From: Bufo bufo
Lineage: Eukaryota > Chordata > Amphibia > Anura > Bufonidae
Direction: 5' to 3'
NCBI RefSeq assembly: GCF_905171765.1
Contig: NC_053392.1
Location: 448,854,722 to 448,918,721 of the forward strand
Length of the DNA: 64,000 bases
In this document: positions 11,636 to 21,482 of the stretch, piece after piece
Numbering within the stretch: position 1 is the stretch's first letter
Layout: every line of letters starts with the position of its first letter
Notes under the pieces: model-generated
Told to the model about the DNA's origin: nothing
What the model saw: the letters and a program-made list of their open reading frames with translations, nothing else
The model's database searches: none
Translations under genes and position numbers: made by a program

Positions 11636-12472
11636 CAGCACAGCAGGGGATAGTGTGCAGGGTGATGTCACAGTGCAGGGGATAGTGTGCAGGGTGATGT
11701 CACAGTGCAGGGTGATGTCACAGTGCAGGGGATAGTGTGCAGGGTGATGTCACAGTGCAGGGGATAGTGTGCAGGGTGATGTCACAGTGCAGGGGATAGT
11801 GTGCAGGGTGATGTCACAGTGCAGGGGATAGTGTGCACGGTGATGTCACAGTGCAGGGGATAGTGTGCACGGTGATGTCACAGTGCAGGGGATAGTGTGC
11901 ACGGTGATGTCACAGTGCAGGGGATAGTGTGCACGGTGATGTCACAGTGCAGGGGATAGTGTGCACGGTGATGTCACAGTGCAGGGGATAGTGTGCACGG
12001 TGATGTCACAGTGCAGGGGATAGTGTGCAGGGTGATGTCACAGTGCAGGGGATAGTGTGCACGGTGATGTCACAGTGCAGGGGATAGTGTGCACGGTGAT
12101 GTCACAGTGCAGGGGATAGTGTGCACAGTGATGTCACAGTGCAGGGGATAGTGTGCACAGTGATGTCACAGTGCAGGGGATAGTGTGCACAGGGATGTCA
12201 CAGTGCAGGGGATAGTGTGCACAGGGATGTCACAGTGCAGGGGATAGTGTGCACAGGGATGTCACAGTGCAGGGGATAGTGTGCACAGTGATGTCACAGT
12301 GCAGGGGATAGTGTGCACAGTGATGTCACAGTGCAGGGGATAGTGTGCACAGTGATGTCACAGTGCAGGGGATAGTGTGCACAGTGATGTCACAGTGCAG
12401 GGGATAGTGTGCACAGTGATGTCACAGTGCAGGGGATAGTGTGCACAGTGATGTCACAGTGCACAGTGTGAT
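11636..12472. repeat. 32-bp minisatellite, about 26 copies
   Basis: The unit is CAGTGCAGGGGATAGTGTGC followed by a variable 12-base part (ACGGTGATGTCA and variants with AGGG, ACAG). The variants are grouped: AGGG types at the left, ACGG in the middle, ACAG at the right. This suggests spread by local duplication. Non-coding. Confidence 0.9.
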
Positions 12473-13099
12473 GTCAGGGATAATCCCGCATCACAGATGG
12501 GCTCAGGACTGTTGACACTTCCCTTCCCCCACAGGCTTTAGTAGGTTTACATGGAAGGTCACCAGCAACCTGAGACAGCAGCAACCAGGCAGCAGAGGAG
12601 ATCCATGAGGGAAACAAGCAGAGAATATTATAACAGTTATAAGGACTAAAAGGAAACAAAACCCAAACCGCCACTAACGACGGGGAGCGCTCTAACACCC
12701 TATGCTGCCAGTCATCAGCCTTCCTGAACAAGACCAGTGAGCACTACTACCCCCATCATCCTCTGGCCATAACGGCACAAGTTACATTAAATTGCTAGTT
12801 ATAATGTTATACACAGACTGTGATTACTTTTTTCAGCCACAAGAGGCCGCTGTGTCTTTGAGTAAGAAAGAAACTAAATTGTTTGTTCCAGAGGATGTAG
12901 GAGGAGTTGCAATTTCCTGGGCTTGGTCTGGTGTGTGTTTTTCCTGGCTGGTGGTGAGCGGAGAGTCTGGCTGCAGTTGGACAGAACCACAGAGACTAAA
13001 AAGTGATTCTGAGAAGAGCGATATCGTCCAACTGAGAGACTTGTGACAGGACAAGGGGCCTGGCTAACGTGCTATAGGATAGTGGGACCGTGTCAGAGG

Positions 13100-13263
13100 A
13101 CAGAGAGAGAGAAAAAGAGAGAGAAAAAGAGAGAGAAAAAGAGAGAGAAAAAGAGAGAGAAAAAGAGAGAGAAAAAGAGAGAGAAAAAGAGAGAGAAAAA
13201 GAGAGAGAAAAAGAGAGAGAAAAAGAGAGAGAAAAAGAGAGAGAAAAAGAGAGAGAAAAAGAG

Positions 13264-13297
<34 letters not shown>

Positions 13298-13698
13298 AAA
13301 AGAAAGAGAAAAAAAGAAAAAAAAGAAAAAAAAGAGAGAGAGAAAGAGAGAAAAAGAGAAAAAAAAGAGAGAAAAAAAGAGAGAAAAAGAGAAAAAAAAG
13401 AGAAAAAAAGAAAAAAAAGGAGAGAAAAAAGAGAGATAAAGAGAAAAAAAGGAGAGAGAAAAAAGAGAGAAAGAGAAAAAAGAGAAAAAAAGAGAGAGAG
13501 AAAGAGAGAAAAAGAGAAAAAAAAGAGAGAAAAAAAGAGAGAAAAAAAAGAGAGAAAAAAAGAGAGAAAAAAAAGAGAGAAAAAAAGAGAGAAAAAGAGA
13601 AAAAAAAAGGAGAGAAAAAAGAGAGATAAAGAGAAAAAAAGGAGAGAGAAAAAAGAGAAAAAAAGAGAGAGAGAGAGAAAGAAAAAAAAAAGAGAAAA

Positions 13699-13759
<61 letters not shown>

Positions 13760-14010
13760 AAAGGAGAAAAAGAGAAAGAAAAAGAAAAAAGAAAGAGAAA
13801 GAGAAAAAGAGAAAAAGAAAAAAAGAGAAAAAGAAAAAAAGAGAAAAAGAAAAAAAAAACAGAAAAAGAGAAAAAGAAAAAAAGAGAAAAAGAAAAAAAA
13901 ACAGAAAAAGAGAAAATAAAAAATAAATGAAAAACTAAAAGGGAAAAAGAAAAAAAGAGAAAAAGAAAGAGAGAGAAAGAGAAAAAGAAAGAGAGAGAGA
14001 AAGACAGACA
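13100..14010. repeat. Purine-only tract of about 0.9 kb
   Basis: Begins as about 13 copies of the 12-mer GAGAGAGAAAAA (13103-13263), then poly(A), then mixed GA/AAAAG/(GA)n tracts. Almost no pyrimidine appears for about 750 bases. The open frames across it, rich in Lys/Glu/Arg or Phe/Ser/Leu, are artefacts of composition. Confidence 0.95.
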
Positions 14011-14309
14011 GACAACTTGCTGGGACAAGCAAGCGACTGTATCAGGAGTCAGACGACACCTGCCCTCCCACCTACCAGACCAAGACAAGCAGCTACCTCG
14101 TGGGAGAATGTGACATGACTGATCTCTGCCCAGCTACCTACAAAACTGTGAGTGTGCATCGGTGCTAATCTGCATTAGGGCATAGAGCAGGATTATTTAG
14201 TCAGAGTGTTGTAGAAACGTGCCCTGGTTAGCAGGGGTCAGACAGGAAAGTAGTAGAGGAGAGTAGCCTGTATTTTTATGTGTTTGCTGGTTGGAGCGCA
14301 TTTAGTATA

Positions 14310-15930
14310 CAGTTGCAAGAAAAAGTATGTGAACCCTTTGGAATGATATGGATTTCTGCACAAATTGGTCATAAAATGTGATCTGATCTTTATCTAAGTC
14401 ACAACAATAGACAATCACAGTCTGCTTAAACTAATAACACACAAAGAATTAAATGTTACCATGTTTTTATTGAACACACCATGTAAACATTCACAGTGCA
14501 GGTGGAAAAAGTATGTGAACCCTTGGATTTAATAACTGGTTGAACCTCCTTTGGCAGCAATAACTTCAACCAAACGTTTCCTGTAGTTGCAGATCAGACG
14601 TGCACAACGGTCAGGAGTAATTCTTGACCAATCCTCTTTACAGAACTGTTTCAGTTCAGCAATATTCTTGGGATGTCTGGTGTGAATCGTTTTCTTGAGG
14701 TCATGCCACAGCATCTCAATCGGGTTGAGGTGCGGACTCTGACTGGGCCACTCCAGAAGGCGTATTTTCTTCTGTTTAAGCCATTCTGTTGTTGATTTAC
14801 TTCTATGCTTTGGGTTGTTGTCCTGTTGCAACACCCATCTTCTGTTGAGCTTCAGCTGGTGGACAGATGGCCTTAAGTTCTCCTGCAAAATGTCTTGATA
14901 AACTTGGGAATTCATTTTTCCTTCGATGATAGCAATCCGTCCAGGCCCTGACACCGCAAAGCAGCCCCAAACCATGATGCCCCCACCACCATACTTCACA
15001 GTTGGGGTGAGGTTTTGCTGTTGGTGTGCTGTGCCTCTTTTTCTCCACACATAGTGTATTGTGTTTCTTCCAAACAATTCAACTTTGGTTTCATCTGTCC
15101 ACAGAATATTTTGCCCGTACTGGTGTGGAACATCCAAGTGCTCTTGTGCAAACTTTAAACGAGCAGCAATGTTTTTTTTGGACAGCAGTGGCTTCCTCTT
15201 TGGTATCCTTCCATGAAATCCATTCTTGTTTAGTGTTTTACGTATCGTAGATTTGCTAACGGGGATGTTAGCATATGCCAGAGACTTTTGTAAGTCTTTA
15301 GCTGACACTCCAGGATTCTTCTTCACCTCATTGAGCAGTCTGCGCTGTGCTCTTGCAGTCATTTTTACAGGACTGCCACTCCTAGGGAGAGTAGCAGCAG
15401 AGCTGAACTGTCTCCATTTATAGACAATTTGTCTTACCGTGGACTGATGAACAGCAAGGCTTTTGGAGATACTTTTATAACCCTTTCCAGCTTTATGCAA
15501 GTCAACAATTCTTAATCTTAGGTCTTCTGAGAGCTCTTTTGTGTGAGGCATCATTCACATCAGGCAATGCTTCTTGTAAAAAGCAAACCCGGAACTGGTG
15601 TGTGTTTTTTATAGGGCAGGGAAGCTGTAACCAACACTTCCAATCTCATCTCATTGATTGAACTCCAGTTGGCTGACACCTCACTCCAATTAGCCCTTGG
15701 AGATGTCATTAGTCTAGGGGTTCACATACTTTTTCCACCTGCACTGTGAATGTTTACATGGTGTGTTCAATAAAAACATGGTAACATTTAATTATTTGCG
15801 TGTTATTAGTTTAAGCAGACTGTGATTGTCTATTGTTGTGACTTAGATAAAGATCAGATCACATTTTATGACCAATTTGTGCAGAAATCCATATCATTCC
15901 AAAGGGTTCACATACTTTTTCTTGCAACTG
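14310..15930 (-). mobile_element. Tc1 transposon A (1,621 bp, IR/DR type, young)
   Basis: Flanked by TA on both sides (14308-14309, 15931-15932). The terminal inverted repeats begin CAGTTGCAAGAAAAAGTATG and are about 214 bases long with about two mismatches. The terminal motif AAAAAGTATGTGAACCC is repeated directly at the inner end of each inverted repeat, the IR/DR arrangement of vertebrate Tc1 elements. It is nested in the hAT-like insertion. Confidence 0.95.
14529..15554 (-). CDS. Tc1-type transposase, full-length open frame (341 aa)
   Basis: The ATG at 15554 opens 341 codons, the usual length for the family. The N-terminal paired-like helix-turn-helix region (about residues 1-115, with [18 protein letters not shown]) binds the inverted repeats. 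The DDE catalytic domain follows: first Asp in [11 protein letters not shown], second in LQQDNNPKH, and Glu in [11 protein letters not shown]. There are 34 residues between the second Asp and the Glu (DD34E). It also has the VWGCF motif. The enzyme cuts and pastes at TA. One oddity is His where the family has Asp in SPDLNPIE; this residue is not one of the DDE triad but is highly conserved. No stop or frameshift. The frame runs in the galnt2 sense direction within intron 1. Confidence 0.93.
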   Translation of the reverse strand: MMPHTKELSEDLRLRIVDLHKAGKGYKSISKSLAVHQSTVRQIVYKWRQFSSAATLPRSGSPVKMTARAQRRLLNEVKKNPGVSAKDLQKSLAYANIPVSKSTIRKTLNKNGFHGRIPKRKPLLSKKNIAARLKFAQEHLDVPHQYGQNILWTDETKVELFGRNTIHYVWRKRGTAHQQQNLTPTVKYGGGGIMVWGCFAVSGPGRIAIIEGKMNSQVYQDILQENLRPSVHQLKLNRRWVLQQDNNPKHRSKSTTEWLKQKKIRLLEWPSQSPHLNPIEMLWHDLKKTIHTRHPKNIAELKQFCKEDWSRITPDRCARLICNYRKRLVEVIAAKGGSTSY

Positions 15931-16590
15931 TATCACGGATCAGTTACCCTTCGTGTAAATTTGTGTAAACTTGTTAACATTGTTTCTATCATTTGTCGAT
16001 TGCACCCCTGGTGCATCGGCACAATACTGTTAATCTGATTTCCCGGCCGTTATATTTTGTTATTTAATAAAGCCGGTATCTGCTTCAGCCTCCTCGTCTG
16101 CTGTACTGTATTTGAACCCTGCCCTGCGGTCTCTTCCTCCCTTGACCACTACACATGCCACCACTGGGCGGTAAACGTGTTATCATAGGGGTTCTCCGTG
16201 CCGGGATACATGGCGAGCACTAATCACCCAGTGCCCCTCGACACATGCAGCCACTTACCAGCCTTCCGCCGATAACCAGTAGCTCTGATCTGTACTGCCA
16301 CTCGCGCCCCGCCTCCTCCGCTGCCAGCCGCTCTGCACACAGCGTCGGGTCATAGTGCACGTAAACGTTTCAGGATCCAGTACAGTGTGTTGCGGGTCAG
16401 CGGGTGAACACGGAGCGGTGAGTAATAGCAAGCGCTTCACTCCCGCTCCGTGGTCACATGACAAACGAATCCTCGATGCAAAAAATTTGCATTGAGGATT
16501 TTTTGGTGTCGAATTACTCATTTCAGTCGAGTAATCGTTTCAGCCCTACAGTGCACAGAGGCTGTACAGACTACATATAATGCCCTATTG

Positions 16591-16894
16591 CAGTGGTGGC
16601 GAACCTATTGCACGAGTGGGCACCTCTCGGTGGGCACCCGCACCCTGGAAAAAGTCTATGATGTACCAATATATCTTAGACTTTTTCTGCCATTCATCAG
16701 CACAGGGCACGCTATGAACAGCACAGGCAGCGCACTGAATACAGACAGGCTATTATAGCGAAATAATAAAGTACATGGAAGATATACTATACTGTAGTAT
16801 TCAGGTTAAATTGCTGTGTTGGCACTTTGCGATAAATAATTGGATTTTAGATTGCAGTTTGGGCACTCGGTCTGTAAAAGGTTCACCATCACTG
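16591..16894. mobile_element. hAT-type MITE (304 bp)
   Basis: The termini CAGTGGTGGCGAACCT and AGGTTCACCATCACTG are near-perfect inverted repeats. They are flanked by CCCTATTG (16583-16590) and GCCTATTG (16895-16902), seven of eight matching, as expected for hAT. The interior near the right end (TTGGCACTTTGCGATAAATA) is like other members. No coding capacity. Confidence 0.8.
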
Positions 16895-16902
16895 GCCTAT
16901 TG

Positions 16903-17460
16903 TCTCCATGCTGCTCTTTAAAAACCCTAAAATGTTAAGACGAAAGTAAATATGGAAAAATTAATATGTTACAGTTTGCGTAAATGAAATATTAGGTATA
17001 ATGCCTGTTCATACAAAGCATTATCAATAAATCCTTCGCGAACGCAGGAAATCAGCCATGTCATCCCTATCATCCCTTTAACATTTACAATGGTTTAACT
17101 CTTATTCCATAATACACCATTCATTTGACGTCTTACAGCTGCTCAATTTACCTCCATCTACCCATGTAATATTAATTCAATGGCAGAAAAACAAATGCAC
17201 AGAATATAATGCAAGAATTCTTACACCAGATTAACTCAGCGAACACAGGATACACGTTGCACTTTTAGGCCAGAAAGGGAGGTGGGGAGAAGCTCCAGTA
17301 AGCAGTTTTAATTCTTCTCGACTGATAATCTTCTTATAGATCATGAAAACATATGTACCAAGCTCCTGAGTAATACAATGCCATATAGCCTCTGATAGTA
17401 CTTAAGTCCTTCTATATATCACAGTGTTTGGTAAATTTGCTCCTGTAAAGAGATAAAGTG
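16903..17460. other. Intronic DNA without recognisable features
   Basis: AT-rich, apparently unique. No gene, tandem repeat or strong inverted repeat seen. Confidence 0.5.
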
Positions 17461-17850
17461 TTAAAGGGGTTCTCCAGGCCTGTACCTAAAAAAATCAGTT
17501 TCAGCTAAGGCTAGGGTCAGAATAGCCCATAGTATCCGGCAGGGAACAGCCCGCTAGATCTCTCTGCATTCTGGAATTGCCAGAAGCTTAAACTACAATG
17601 GGGACCAGCAGAGATTCGACTGCGACCCGGCAAATATGTTGAGAAATGGTCAGAAGAAAACTAGCCTAACTTGTGGACAGAAGACCCTTCCATCGCTTCG
17701 CTGATTCCACATTCCCAGCTGGGAGCACTTGATAGTCATGTGGTCACGTGATCCCAGCCGGGACTGTGGAATCGGGGGAAAGGGTAAATACCTTCTGTCC
17801 ACAGATTAGCCGAAAGATTTTTTTTGGTACAGGTCCGGAGAACCCCTTTA
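17461..17850. mobile_element. TTAA-target MITE
   Basis: Starts TTAAAGGGGTTCTCCAGGCC and ends GTCCGGAGAACCCCTTTA, forming inverted termini extended by GTACC. The target looks like TTAA, slightly altered on the right. Internal arms include CCCAGCTGGGA and its partner. Non-coding, piggyBac- or Kolobok-like by target. Confidence 0.65.
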
Positions 17851-18117
17851 TTGAAGATAAAGGACTATTGCAAAAAAAATAAAAAATTTTTATTATTTTT
17901 TAACTGACAATTAATCTGATCCTTGGATTCAACTAAGAGATTATAATGGTGCTGTCACCTATGTTCATTTAACCTGTGCCCTTGATATCTGGTCATAAGT
18001 ATCTTAATAGCAGGTAATGAATCACAGTAACATGCACCAGGCTCAACTTTACACATGGAAGTATCAGTTTTGCAAATTACTCCAGGAGTGAGAGCCCACC
18101 CACCATAGCCTCTAGAA

Positions 18118-18245
18118 CAGTGGTTCTCAACCTTTCTAAAGCCGTGACCCCTTAATACAGTTCCTCATGTTGTGGTGACCCCCAACCATTACATTTTTTT
18201 CCTTGCTACGTCATAACTAATTTTGCTACTGTTATGATGACCCAC
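18118..18245 (+). mobile_element. SPIN-like hAT element, 5' end only
   Basis: Begins CAGTGGTTCTCAACCTTTCT and continues CCGTGACCCCTTAATACAGT and GTTGTGGTGACCCCCAACCA. As far as I recall this matches the 5' end of the SPACE INVADERS (SPIN/OposCharlie3) hAT family. The eight bases before it, CTCTAGAA, fit the preferred hAT target. Homology fades after about 18245 and no 3' end is seen. Database comparison would confirm it. Confidence 0.6.
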
Positions 18246-18491
18246 CAAAAACACGCACAGACACCAATACACCAAATGTTCATTCAAATACACAAGTATT
18301 CATTCATAACCACAGAACTTTAGCATAAATAAAAAATATTTGTAAACCAAATAAATAGCTTTAAAATAAATAATAAACAACAAATACCCCCTAAAAAATA
18401 AATCAGTGGTGGGCACAGTACCCCTCAAAAAAATAACTCAGTGGTACTCACAGTACCCCCCCCCCCCAAAAAAAAAAACAAAAAAAAAAAA
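18246..18491. other. AT-rich spacer with two short repeats of CAGTGGT..CACAGTACCCC
   Basis: Contains two tandem units, AATCAGTGGTGGGCACAGTA and AACTCAGTGGTACTCACAGT, then C-run and A-run sequence. Non-coding. The 3' part of the SPIN-like copy may have decayed here. Confidence 0.4.
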
Positions 18492-19261
18492 ACATGTGCT
18501 CAGTGTGAACCTGCTTTCATCTGTGAAGAGCACAGGGCGCCAGTGGCGAATTTGCCAATCTTGGTGTTCTCTGGCAAATGCCAAACGTCCTGCACGGTGT
18601 TGGGCTGTAAGCACAACCCCCACCTGTGAGCGTCGGGCCCTCATATCACCCTCATGGAGTCTGTTTCTGACCGTTTGAGCAGACACATGCACATTTGTGG
18701 CCTGCTGGAGGTCATTTTGCAGGGCTCTGGCAGTGCTCCTCCTGTTCCTCCTTGCACAAAGGCGGAGGTAGCGGGCCTGCTGCTGGGTTGTTGGCCTCCT
18801 CCACATCTCCTGATGTACTGGCCTGTCTCCTGGTAGCGCCTCCATGCTATGGACACTACGCTGACAGACACAGCAAACCTTCTTGCCACAGCTCGCATTG
18901 ATGTGCCATCCTGGATAAGCTGCACTACCTGAGCCACTTGCGTGGGTTGTAGACTCCGTCTCATGCTACCACTAGAGTGAAAGCACCGCCAGCATTCAAA
19001 AGTGACCAAAACATCAGCCAGGAAGCATAGCAACTGAGAGGTGGTCTGTGATCACCACCTGCAGAACCACTCCTTTATTGGGGGTGTCTTGCTAATTGCC
19101 TATAATTTCCATCTGTTGTCTATCCCATTTGCACAACAGCATGTGAAATTGATTGTCACTCAGTGTTGCTTCCTAAGTGGACAGTTTGATTTCACAGAAG
19201 TGTGATTGACTTGGAGTTACATTGTGTTGTTTAAGTGTTCCCTTTATTTTTTTGAGCAGTG
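18492..19261 (-). pseudogene. Truncated Tc1-like element with transposase N-terminal half
   Basis: The right end (19261, then TA) reads outward-in as CACTGCTCAAAAAAATAAAG, a typical Tc1-like terminus. On the minus strand a transposase fragment starts at [20 protein letters not shown] (helix-turn-helix with [11 protein letters not shown]) and shifts frame after ..IRRCGG. It continues in the other frame ([20 protein letters not shown]) to the first catalytic Asp in [11 protein letters not shown]. It is then cut off at a T/G-run junction near 18492, so the second Asp and the Glu are gone. It is a dead 5' piece inserted next to the SPIN-like end. Confidence 0.8.
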
Positions 19262-19494
19262 TATGTAAGCAGAGGGAAGCCGGGTGGATTCTTACTAAAT
19301 TAAACGGTATCTTATCTTCTAGACAGGCAGTGGGCTTACAAATTATACTTTGTGGATTATTTAGACTGGGAGCAGTCACGCTTGACTTAACTACGCCATC
19401 GGATTTTCAGTATATTGCTCATGAAGGGTGCGCTGTGGCCTATTTGTGTGTACTGGTGTTTTGCCAACACATTCTCTATACTAGAAAAATGCCA
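19262..19494. other. Short intronic spacer
   Basis: Apparently unique sequence between two mobile elements. No feature recognised. Confidence 0.4.
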
Positions 19495-19740
19495 TTAAAG
19501 GGGTTCTGCACTTTGTTTAAACTGATGATCTATTAGCCCCGCCCAGGCAAGTTGATACTAGTCGTGACGTCACTGGGCCGGCGGTAAACGGCGAGAAGGC
19601 CGCAGCACTGCTGGAGCGCCGCTGCCTTCTCAAACAGCTGATCGGCGGGGGTCCTGGGTGTCGGACCCCCGCCGATCACATGCTGATGACCTATCCAAAG
19701 GATAGATCATCAGTTTAAACAAAGTGCAGAACCCCTTTAA
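19495..19740. mobile_element. TTAA-target foldback MITE (246 bp)
   Basis: TTAA at both ends (19495-19498 and 19737-19740). The inverted repeats start TTAAAGGGGTTCTGCACTTT and extend about 40 bases through GTTTAAACTGATGATCTAT. An internal GATCGGCGGGGGTCC..GGACCCCCGCCGATC hairpin is visible. Non-coding. Confidence 0.8.
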
Positions 19741-19970
19741 GGCCTCGTTCACATCTACGTCAAGCAGATCGGTACAAATAAAATAAAAAACTGGTTTTGT
19801 CCGGCTGAAACCTGCCATTTATGTCAGAAAGCTGCCTAAACAATGACAGACCTTGTTACTGTCAAAACTGACCATTTGAGTAAAAAAAAAAAACACCAAA
19901 GCCAAATTCATGTGTGTAAGGATCCTTAGAGAGAATCTGTAAGCCCATTTATGTTAGCGACAGACATACT

Positions 19971-20411
19971 AAGGAAGATTTATCAAAGCTGGTGCAAAAA
20001 AAATAAAAAAGTCTTAGGCCCCTTGCAGACGAGCGTGGATTATTTCCGGATGCGTTCAGTGAAAACTGCGCGATTTTGCATCCAGCTATTTTCACGCAGC
20101 CCCATTCACTTCTATGGGGCCAGCTTTGCGTGAAAAATCACAGCATATAGAACATGCTGCGATTCTTACGCAGTGCAAAAGTGATGCGTGAAAACCACCG
20201 CTCATGTACACAGACCCATTTAACAAAAATGGGTTCGCATTGCACCCACGCGGAATTCTCGCTCGTGTGAAAGGGGCCTTAGTTGCCCATAGAAACCAGT
20301 CAGATTCCACATTTCATTTTTCAGATTCACTTTGGAAAATGAAAGGATCTGATTGGTTGCTATGGGCAACTAAGTCTGTTTTCCTTTGCACCAGTTTGGA
20401 TAAATCTCCCC
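19971..20411. repeat. Foldback element split by a second MITE
   Basis: The outer arms AGATTTATCAAAGCTGGTGC (left) and GCACCAGTTTGGATAAATCT (right) pair. They are separated by the inner element at 20017-20278. The remaining interior has GTTGCCCATAGAAACCAGTC pairing with GATTGGTTGCTATGGGCAAC. The order of insertion is therefore clear: this element first, the inner one later. Confidence 0.6.
20014..20281. mobile_element. TTA-target MITE nested in a foldback element
   Basis: The termini GGCCCCTTGCAGACGAGCG and CGCTCGTGTGAAAGGGGCC are flanked by TTA on both sides (20014-20016, 20279-20281). The interior encodes nothing. It is another subfamily of the TTTCACAC-type elements. Confidence 0.65.
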
Positions 20412-21320
20412 CACAGCCTTCAGCAGCGACACCTACGGTAGAATAGGTTTTTTATTTCGTACATGTTATAGACACAATGTCAGAGCTGTGAGGCAGGAGT
20501 ACGATGTAGTCACAAGATGCAGGCCCTACCATTACACCACTGACTGTCCGCCTTCTTCCTATTCACAGTAAGGCCTCATGCACACGACTGTTCTGCGTTT
20601 TGCGGTCTGCATAGCCTAGTATCTATAAAAGACAAATCCCAGTTGTAACGGATCACCTGGCACCCCGACTGAGTACCTCTGTTGACGGTGCTCCTAGTGT
20701 TTCCTGAGGGTTCCAAGCACTCTGGCAGACACCACAATAACAGAACCGAAGAAGCATATAAATCCTCTTCAAGCATATGAATGCTGTAGGCAGTGGAATA
20801 GGAAACCATACGAATAGGTTTTCACTCCTAGCAGTCAAACTGGGACAGCATGCAATAAATCCTCCCCCAAGAATGAGACGACACTTCACCTTGAGGGTTA
20901 AAACAGGAACTCACTTTATTTAGACATAGCACACTACTTTAAACCCAACAGCCTCATTTACATACAATAGGGTACCTAGGACTATGGTACAAGGAAGGGT
21001 GGGGCCAGACAATAGCAAGGGCTGATGGGAGATTGAGGAGGGACAGAGCAGCTGGTTTAAACTGGTGTCCCTGCGATAACACCCTGCCGGGGGAACAATG
21101 GGTCAGGAAAAAGGGGGAGGAGAAGAGGCACAGAACAACAATGCCTGTAACATAGCAAACTTTACAGCCAGGGCAAGATATATACAGTCCACAACACACA
21201 GCAATACAAAATACCACATGCCCAAATTGCATTCAATGTACAAATTCACCAGGGGCCATAGTCAGTAGGTAGGAGGCGGGTAGCCAGGCCTCTCCAATGC
21301 CCAGTGGCGAGGCGGGTTCC
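20412..21320. other. Intronic DNA, one repeat terminus
   Basis: At 20571-20590 the terminus AAGGCCTCATGCACACGACT begins an element whose other end I cannot find. The rest shows no gene. Short minus-strand frames have no recognisable product. Confidence 0.4.
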
Positions 21321-21322
21321 GC

Positions 21323-21405
21323 CACACCGGTATTGTATCGATTCGATACCGAGCTAAAAGTATCGATTGGGTATCGAAAGTTAGATACCCGAAACAACCC
21401 TAGTC
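21323..21405. repeat. Terminus of a hAT-like element with TATCGATT motifs
   Basis: Carries GTATCGATTCGATACC and AAGTATCGATTGGGTATCG and ends ACAACCCTA. Similar sequence appears at about 50225-50300 and near 30168-30208, so it is a dispersed family. Only one end is present here. Confidence 0.4.
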
Positions 21406-21482
21406 ACCATACGATGTAGTGGGAAGCTGGAAAAAATTCCAAATGGGGTACAATGTCAGTACAATTGCAGCGATACCACATA

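Larger units (their letters stand above)
12790..16160 (+). mobile_element. Possible LTR-like segment with polyadenylation signal (split by Tc1)
   Basis: Sequence on both sides of the Tc1 insertion looks like one LTR. It has a CCACAAGAGGCCGCTGT block near 12838-12855, typical of amphibian LTRs in my experience, an AATAAA at 16066-16071, and a terminus near CACTACACA (about 16146-16154). No gag, pol or primer-binding site was found, so this would be a solo LTR. Boundaries are uncertain. Confidence 0.3.
11513..16548. mobile_element. hAT-like insertion of 5.04 kb, composite
   Basis: The left terminus is TAGGGCTGCAGTAAAGGATT and the right terminus, read inward, is TAGGGCTGAAACGATTACTC. The flanking octamers are CAGTACAC (11505-11512) and CAGTGCAC (16549-16556), seven of eight identical, which fits a hAT 8-bp target duplication. 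No hAT transposase frame is visible. The interior holds a 32-bp minisatellite, LTR-like sequence, a purine tract and a later Tc1 insertion. A similar left terminus occurs at 39597. The alternative is two unrelated partial elements. Confidence 0.55.

Noticed and set aside
11636..12472. CRISPR-like regular repeats
   Set aside because: Units are contiguous with no unique spacers, and the DNA is vertebrate. It is a minisatellite. The same holds for the arrays at 24285, 46067, 52680 and 61401.
13043..14088. Lys/Glu/Arg-rich plus frames and Phe/Ser/Leu-rich minus frames of about 180-330 codons
   Set aside because: They are translations of a purine-only tract that cannot form stops in some frames.
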